The notes beneath the pieces were generated by a model that was given only the letters and a program-made list of their open reading frames with translations, was not told where the DNA came from and ran no database searches. From contig CABRZY010000108.1 of NCBI GenBank assembly GCA_902475475.1, forward strand, positions 1 through 6,204: DNA of 6,204 bases, written 5' to 3'. The stretch is from an uncultured Collinsella sp. GTDB taxonomy: Bacteria; Actinomycetota; Coriobacteriia; Coriobacteriales; Coriobacteriaceae. Shown here piece after piece: positions 5,330 through 6,204 of the stretch (positions are counted from its first letter, which is position 1; every line of letters begins with the position of its first letter). A program made the translations under genes and the position numbers.

Positions 5330-5422
5330 ACGCCACCGGCAGATCGCCAAAACCACCACAAAGGCGCGCTGTACCCTTTGTGGGCTCAAGAGCTTGACGT
5401 GAGCGACATCTAGGTTTTTTGA
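5275..5422 (+). promoter_or_regulatory. Putative mgtA leader attenuator or riboswitch-like domain
   Basis: Positions 5275-5294 pair with 5403-5422 over 20 positions: 17 Watson-Crick pairs, two G.U and a single C.C mismatch (5287/5410). The helix encloses 108 nt. Its 3' arm ends in AGGTTTTTT (5412-5420), a U6 tract paired partly with an A5 run, so the helix could act as an intrinsic terminator about 46 nt before mgtA. The enclosed region contains a 9-bp stem, CCACAAAGG (5356-5364) with CCTTTGTGG (5375-5383), and a competing CGCC/GGCG pairing (5345-5348 with 5363-5366). CCTAG (5270-5274) can alternatively pair with CTAGG (5410-5414). I do not see the conserved M-box core. Ligand, if any, is unknown. 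Confidence 0.6.
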
Positions 5423-5468
5423 AGCAAATACGACACGTACGCTAACTCCCTTCAACAAGGAGGACCCT

Positions 5469-6204
5469 ATGCTGATGCTCAAAACCGTTACGGTACTCGA
5501 AGCCATCTCCAAGCGCCGCCGCACGGCGCGCCCCGCCGCTCATACCGGCCTGTCCAAGAACACCATATTCGCCGCCACCCATAGTGCCGAGGACGCCCTC
5601 GTACTGCTTGACGCCACGGCAAACGGTCTCACCGCTGAGCACGCCGCCGAGCGCCTGGATGCCGCCGGCCCCAACACCATCGAGGCGCCGACCAAGACGC
5701 TCGCCCGCCGTATCGCCGACGCCTTTGTCGACCCCTTCGCCGGCATCCTCGCCGCGCTCGCGCTGGTCTCGCTCTACATCGACGTGCTCGCCGTGCCCGA
5801 GCCGCAGCGCGACCCCTCCACGGTCATCGTCATCGGCATCATGTTGCTGGTATCGGGCGGTATGAAGTTTATCCAAGAAGCCCGCAGCGGCAATGCGGCC
5901 GAGGCCCTCAAGGACCTGGTCTCCAACACTTGCACCGCCCTGCGCGACGGCGAGCGCGTCGAGATCCCCTTCGACGAGCTCGTCCCCGGTGATGTGATCC
6001 GCCTCTCTGCCGGAGATATGGTGCCGGCCGATGCCCGCGTCATCACCGCGCGCGACCTGTTTGTGATCGAGTCCGCACTCACTGGCGAGAGCGAGGCCGT
6101 CGAGAAGACCACCGCCATCACCGTCGTCGAGAGTGCCGACGGCTCCGCGCTGCCACTCTCTGCCTGCAAGAACATCGTCTTTACCGGCACCTCCGTGCAA
6201 AACG
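5469..6204 (+). CDS. mgtA: Magnesium-translocating P-type ATPase, N-terminal part (runs off the window)
   Basis: This is an inner-membrane P3B-type ATPase that imports Mg2+ using ATP. The first 245 residues are present and the frame is open to the window end, so the phosphorylation site (DKTGT), nucleotide-binding domain and later membrane helices are missing. Visible parts are a basic N-terminal tail (1-35), the cation ATPase N-domain (about 38-85), two membrane segments (about 88-110 and 117-134), the FIQEARSGNAAEALKDLVSN segment typical of MgtA/MgtB (134-153), and the actuator domain with LVPGDVIRLSAGDMVPAD (171-188) and the dephosphorylation loop TGES (205-208). The start at 5469 follows AAGGAGG (5457-5463) by 5 nt; the ATG two codons later is less well spaced. 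The MgtA assignment rests on the FIQEARS region and the Mg2+-ATPase-like N-terminus; a Ca2+-type P2 ATPase is less likely. A long structured leader precedes it. Confidence 0.9.
   Translation, partial: MLMLKTVTVLEAISKRRRTARPAAHTGLSKNTIFAATHSAEDALVLLDATANGLTAEHAAERLDAAGPNTIEAPTKTLARRIADAFVDPFAGILAALALVSLYIDVLAVPEPQRDPSTVIVIGIMLLVSGGMKFIQEARSGNAAEALKDLVSNTCTALRDGERVEIPFDELVPGDVIRLSAGDMVPADARVITARDLFVIESALTGESEAVEKTTAITVVESADGSALPLSACKNIVFTGTSVQN

Noticed and set aside
5197..5468. M-box (ykoK) Mg2+ riboswitch in the mgtA leader.
   Set aside because: Expected for an mgtA gene, but I cannot find its conserved core segments such as GUUAGGUGAGGCUCCU or GACGCCAA. A covariance search would settle it.
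5183..5524. A 113-codon minus-strand frame covering the mgtA leader.
   Set aside because: It would start inside mgtA, has no recognisable domain or convincing ribosome site, and conflicts with the structured plus-strand leader.
5442..6200. A 252-codon minus-strand open frame opposite mgtA.
   Set aside because: It is a shadow of the mgtA frame, which has clear P-type ATPase motifs and a strong ribosome site.

Overview
This window looks like chromosomal DNA from a high-GC, gut-type actinobacterium. The gene set and protein style (PTS sugar metabolism, GH1 phospho-glucosidase, MgtA-type ATPase, strong GGAGG ribosome sites) fit Coriobacteriia such as Collinsella. That assignment is inference, since no rRNA or other marker gene is present.

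Layout from left to right. (1) Positions 1-104 hold a structured repeat downstream of a minus-strand lipoprotein gene (105-662). (2) A sugar-use block follows: a stand-alone glucose-family PTS IIA gene (896-1432, minus) with its own promoter and a clear terminator; a GH1 6-phospho-beta-glucosidase (1583-3031, minus); and, divergent from it, an RpiR-family regulator (3234-4088, plus). The 202-bp divergent region contains a cluster of CCAAA half-sites that is a likely operator. The same CCAAAATA octamer lies inside the IIA promoter, so one regulator may control both genes. (3) A convergent intergenic region (4089-4347) is packed with inverted repeats, including a bidirectional terminator and a second copy of the repeat seen at the window start. 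(4) pyrE (4348-5031, minus) is next. (5) A 437-bp divergent region leads into a truncated mgtA-type Mg2+ P-type ATPase gene (5469 to the window end, plus).

The most interesting segment is the mgtA leader. A TTGACA-type promoter is followed by about 270 nt of leader RNA. It contains a 23-codon ORF with a near-perfect Shine-Dalgarno site, a hairpin that could hide that site, and a long-range helix (5275-5294 with 5403-5422, 19 of 20 positions paired including two G.U). Its 3' arm contains a U6 tract and its 5' arm lies within the small ORF. This looks like a translation-coupled attenuator or riboswitch-like control of Mg2+ uptake. I could not match it to the M-box riboswitch or to the enterobacterial mgtL leader.

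The second notable item is the dispersed repeat, about 86 bp and about 80% identical without gaps, found at the 3' ends of both the lipoprotein gene and pyrE. It carries a 12-bp stem that shows a compensatory base-pair change between the two copies.
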